Origin: a virus
Reading direction: 5' to 3' (one strand)
DNA: 30,809 bases
Virus record (IMG/VR): IMGVR_UViG_3300043419_001320
Location: 1-30,809 of that record
Below are positions 29,086-30,809 of the stretch, in pieces. Numbering within the stretch: the first letter of the stretch is position 1; the number at the start of each line of letters is the position of its first letter. The notes under the pieces are model-generated. The model was not told the origin of the DNA, did not search any database, and saw only the letters and a program-made list of their open reading frames with translations. The translations under genes and the position numbers were made by a program.

Positions 29086-29500
29086 GAGGAAGATCACTTC
29101 TAAGGAATTTGATTTTATTCAACAGAACTTTAATAAGCTTCCTTTTCAGCATTTACGTAAGAAGTTAAAAGTTCAAGATTCAACTTTGTATGAATGGCTA
29201 TTAGATGTTTTTAAGTCTAATCATTCATCATTTGATTATAATGAACTACAAGAAGTTCTTAGATACAGGTTTTTTTTAGTTGAAATAGCAGACATTGTTT
29301 ATTTAGTTGAATTTGATGAAGCTGTTGTAGCTTCGAATATAAAGTTCTGTCCTATTAAGTTAGGTGTTGATTACAATGTTAGTGTTTTAGGCGATTATGA
29401 ATTTCATAGATTGAAAAAAGATCTGTATGTGTTTAGAATAGAAGTTTCTAATAATTACGTATATGATTTTTGGTCTACAACTCAATTTTTTCTAACATGA
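29045..29500 (+). CDS. HTH-containing hypothetical early protein (151 aa)
   Basis: The first third resembles a helix-turn-helix (ITSKEFDFIQQNFNKLPFQ, then LRKKLKVQDSTLYEWLLDVF), and the rest is beta-rich (FFLVEIADIVYLVEFDEAVV, LKKDLYVFRIEVSNNYVYDFW) like a ligand- or protein-binding domain. It may be a transcription regulator acting with the preceding Cro-like protein. ATG 29045 lies inside the preceding gene; an in-frame ATG at 29063 is an equally good start. The stop overlaps the nuclease start (ATGA). Family not recognised. Confidence 0.65.
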   Translation: MTRNALMIFHHKSKRKITSKEFDFIQQNFNKLPFQHLRKKLKVQDSTLYEWLLDVFKSNHSSFDYNELQEVLRYRFFLVEIADIVYLVEFDEAVVASNIKFCPIKLGVDYNVSVLGDYEFHRLKKDLYVFRIEVSNNYVYDFWSTTQFFLT

Positions 29501-29859
29501 AGCACGAAGAGAGCAAGATCCAGCAGCAATGTGTTCAGTGGTTTCGTTATTCGTTTCCAAAGAAATTGATTTTTGCCATACCTAATGGTGTTCTAATTGG
29601 CGGTAATCAACTTCAACGCATTAAAAGATGGAATATATTGAAAGCAGAAGGTGCCACGTCTGGTGTGCCCGATTTGCTTATTTGCTTTCCATCAGGTCAG
29701 TATCACGGTTTGTTTGTAGAAATGAAGACAGAAAAAGGTAAACTATCTGAAGCACAAAAGACAATTCATAGTCAGTTGATAAATTCAGGTTATTGCGTTA
29801 AGATTTGTAGATCTTTAGATGATTTCATTCAAACTGTTCATAAATATGTAGATCTTTAG
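29497..29859 (+). CDS. VRR-NUC domain nuclease (120 aa)
   Basis: The single-domain 120-aa product is a VRR-NUC nuclease, a PD-(D/E)XK enzyme common in phage replication modules and thought to cut branched DNA. Motifs are an N-terminal acidic residue (E4 or E5, KHEESKIQQQ), AIPNGVLIGG, GATSGVPDLLI with D59, and FVEMKTEKGKLSEAQ with E75 and K77, then GYCVKICRSLDDF. Start ATG 29497 overlaps the upstream stop. The frame is open from 29470, but this start matches the domain start. The replication gene after it has its own promoter. Confidence 0.88.
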   Translation: MKHEESKIQQQCVQWFRYSFPKKLIFAIPNGVLIGGNQLQRIKRWNILKAEGATSGVPDLLICFPSGQYHGLFVEMKTEKGKLSEAQKTIHSQLINSGYCVKICRSLDDFIQTVHKYVDL

Positions 29860-29888
29860 TTGTTCTATCATACATATGCATATATTTG
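29860..29888 (+). promoter_or_regulatory. Putative promoter of the replication gene
   Basis: TTG (29860-29862), 18-base spacer, then TATATTTG (29881-29888), followed by CATCATACATAAAAACTC and ATG 29907. This is one of the best -33/-7 matches in the window and separates the replication gene from the nuclease. Confidence 0.65.
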
Positions 29889-29906
29889 CATCATACATAA
29901 AAACTC

Positions 29907-30659
29907 ATGGCAAAAGATCCTGCTTTCCTTTTTTACTACCAAGATTTCTTAGTTGGTACTGATGATATGACCAATGACGAAGTTGGTGCTTACATTAGGT
30001 GCTTATGTCATCAGGCTTCAAAAGGATCAATAAGTGAAAAACATATGATGAAGATATGTTTAAGACATGATGTGTTTGATGCTGTTGCTTTAAAATTTGA
30101 TCGTGATGAGAATAACAACTTTTGTAATGAAAGATTGTCTATTGAAATCAATAAACGTAAAGCTTTTGCGGAATCAAGAAGGAATAACAGACTAAAAAAA
30201 TCATATGAAAAAGATATGATTGACATATCTAAAACATATGATGAACATATGGAAAATGAAAATGAAAATAAAAATATAATTAAAAATAAAAAAACTACAA
30301 GCAAAAAGTTTGTGAAGCCAAATGAAAATGAAGTGTACAACTTAATGGGAGAACTTAACGTTAAAGGTGGAAGCTTTCTGACAGAAGATAAGTTAGTTAA
30401 TTTTGCACGCACTTTCATTGATTATTATGAAGCAAAAGGATGGGTGATAGGAAGATCTCCAATGAAAAACTGGAATAGCGCTGTAAGAAATTGGATGCGC
30501 AAAGAATGGGACAATTTAAAAAATCAAAAACCAAATGGATACACAAAACAATCAACTTCAACAGCAGACAGCGTTGCAAAAGCTAATCAACTTTTCGCCG
30601 AAGCAGTCGCTATCAGTCGCGCACGCGATAACACAAGACAAGATTTCTCTGCTTCGTAA
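29907..30659 (+). CDS. Replication initiation / replisome organiser-like protein
   Basis: The 250-aa product has an N-terminal winged-helix-type domain (DUF1376-like: DPAFLFYYQDFLVGTDDMT, DEVGAYIRCLCHQASKGSIS), a low-complexity Asn/Lys linker (about 112-135, ENENENKNIIKNKK) and a C-terminal region with FIDYYEAKGWVIGRSPMKNW and AVRNWMRKEW like DnaD/phage replication proteins. Such proteins bind the phage origin and load the helicase. The linker is made of AAT/AAA/GAA codons. It has its own promoter and is followed 31 bases later by a gene cut by the window end. Confidence 0.82.
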   Translation: MAKDPAFLFYYQDFLVGTDDMTNDEVGAYIRCLCHQASKGSISEKHMMKICLRHDVFDAVALKFDRDENNNFCNERLSIEINKRKAFAESRRNNRLKKSYEKDMIDISKTYDEHMENENENKNIIKNKKTTSKKFVKPNENEVYNLMGELNVKGGSFLTEDKLVNFARTFIDYYEAKGWVIGRSPMKNWNSAVRNWMRKEWDNLKNQKPNGYTKQSTSTADSVAKANQLFAEAVAISRARDNTRQDFSAS

Positions 30660-30690
30660 GATAGATAGACAAACAACTAAAGAAAAAATC

Positions 30691-30809
30691 ATGCAACTGG
30701 TTACAAGATGTACTCAGTTAGTCAATGTACAGAACAACATGAATGCTATGCAAATTGAATTCTGTGCAGAGAATATCCTAGAAAAAATGTGGATGTATTC
30801 ACTTGAAGA
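30691..30809 (+). CDS. Hypothetical protein, N-terminal part (3' end outside window)
   Basis: ATG 30691 follows an AAACAACTAAAGAAAAAATC leader, and the frame stays open to the window end (39 codons). It starts MQLVTRCTQLVNVQNNMNAM and continues ENILEKMWMYSLE, a helical pattern. It resembles the start of small Bacteroidota phage/plasmid proteins in which a 'YxxLxLExI' helix precedes a replication-related domain, but that is a weak recollection. By position it is probably a replication-module gene. Confidence 0.5.
   Translation, partial: MQLVTRCTQLVNVQNNMNAMQIEFCAENILEKMWMYSLE

Noticed and set aside
30011-30418. 135-aa minus-strand frame opposite the replication gene
   Set aside because: Ser/Phe/Leu-rich run reflects the reverse of the A-rich Lys/Asn/Glu codons; the plus-strand protein is clearly the real one.
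1-30809. Temperate prophage interpretation
   Set aside because: A Cro-like regulator is present, but no integrase, excisionase, attachment repeat or flanking host gene is visible, so lysogeny cannot be supported from this window.

Overview
This window is most of a tailed double-stranded DNA phage genome (Caudoviricetes) whose host is very probably a member of the Bacteroidota. The evidence for the host is the repeated promoter motif TATATTTGC (the Bacteroidota -7 element TAnnTTTG), the AT-rich composition, the A/C-rich leaders with weak ribosome binding sites, and many structural proteins of types I associate with Bacteroidota phages. No integrase, attachment site, tRNA or CRISPR array was seen. 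A tape measure protein and a frameshifted tail chaperone indicate a long tail. I see no sheath gene, so a siphovirus is the most likely form. Both ends of the window cut through genes.

There are two large opposing transcription units. They diverge from a 40-bp intergenic region at 28800-28839, where two -7 elements abut as a perfect 16-bp palindrome. The plus unit runs right off the window end: Cro-like protein, HTH protein, VRR-NUC nuclease, replication protein. A set with the same polarity continues from the left edge: small genes, TerL, RecT, YqaJ-type exonuclease, small genes and a DNA-modification cassette. It ends at a strong hairpin terminator at 8780-8810. The minus unit runs from 28799 down to 8809 and meets the other at that terminator. 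It carries, in order: sigma-like factor, Zn protein, 46-aa motif protein, small terminase-like protein, tail chaperones (G and a -1 frameshifted extension), fused tail fibre, tail completion, distal tail and tail hub proteins, a 57-aa membrane protein, tape measure, XkdF-like prohead protease, scaffold, major capsid protein, a probable tail tube protein, a connector, portal and lysis genes. Divergence at one point and convergence at another suggests a circular or circularly permuted map with only a limited stretch missing.

The most exciting content is the cassette at 6344-8754. It holds a T4 beta-glucosyltransferase homologue, a MazG-like nucleotide pyrophosphohydrolase, and a thymidylate-synthase-fold enzyme with the Asp (D173) that marks T4 dCMP hydroxymethylase. 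Together they predict glucosylated 5-hydroxymethylcytosine DNA, a T4-type anti-restriction modification, in a small Bacteroidota phage. No hydroxymethyl-dCMP kinase is visible.

Other notable points are: a T9 slippery run that joins two tail chaperone frames; a portal fused to two extra domains; a tail-completion domain fused to a fibre with a carbohydrate-binding-like module; the large and small terminase genes lying in opposite units; and minus-directed terminators around the scaffold, capsid and tail tube genes that probably tune head protein levels.
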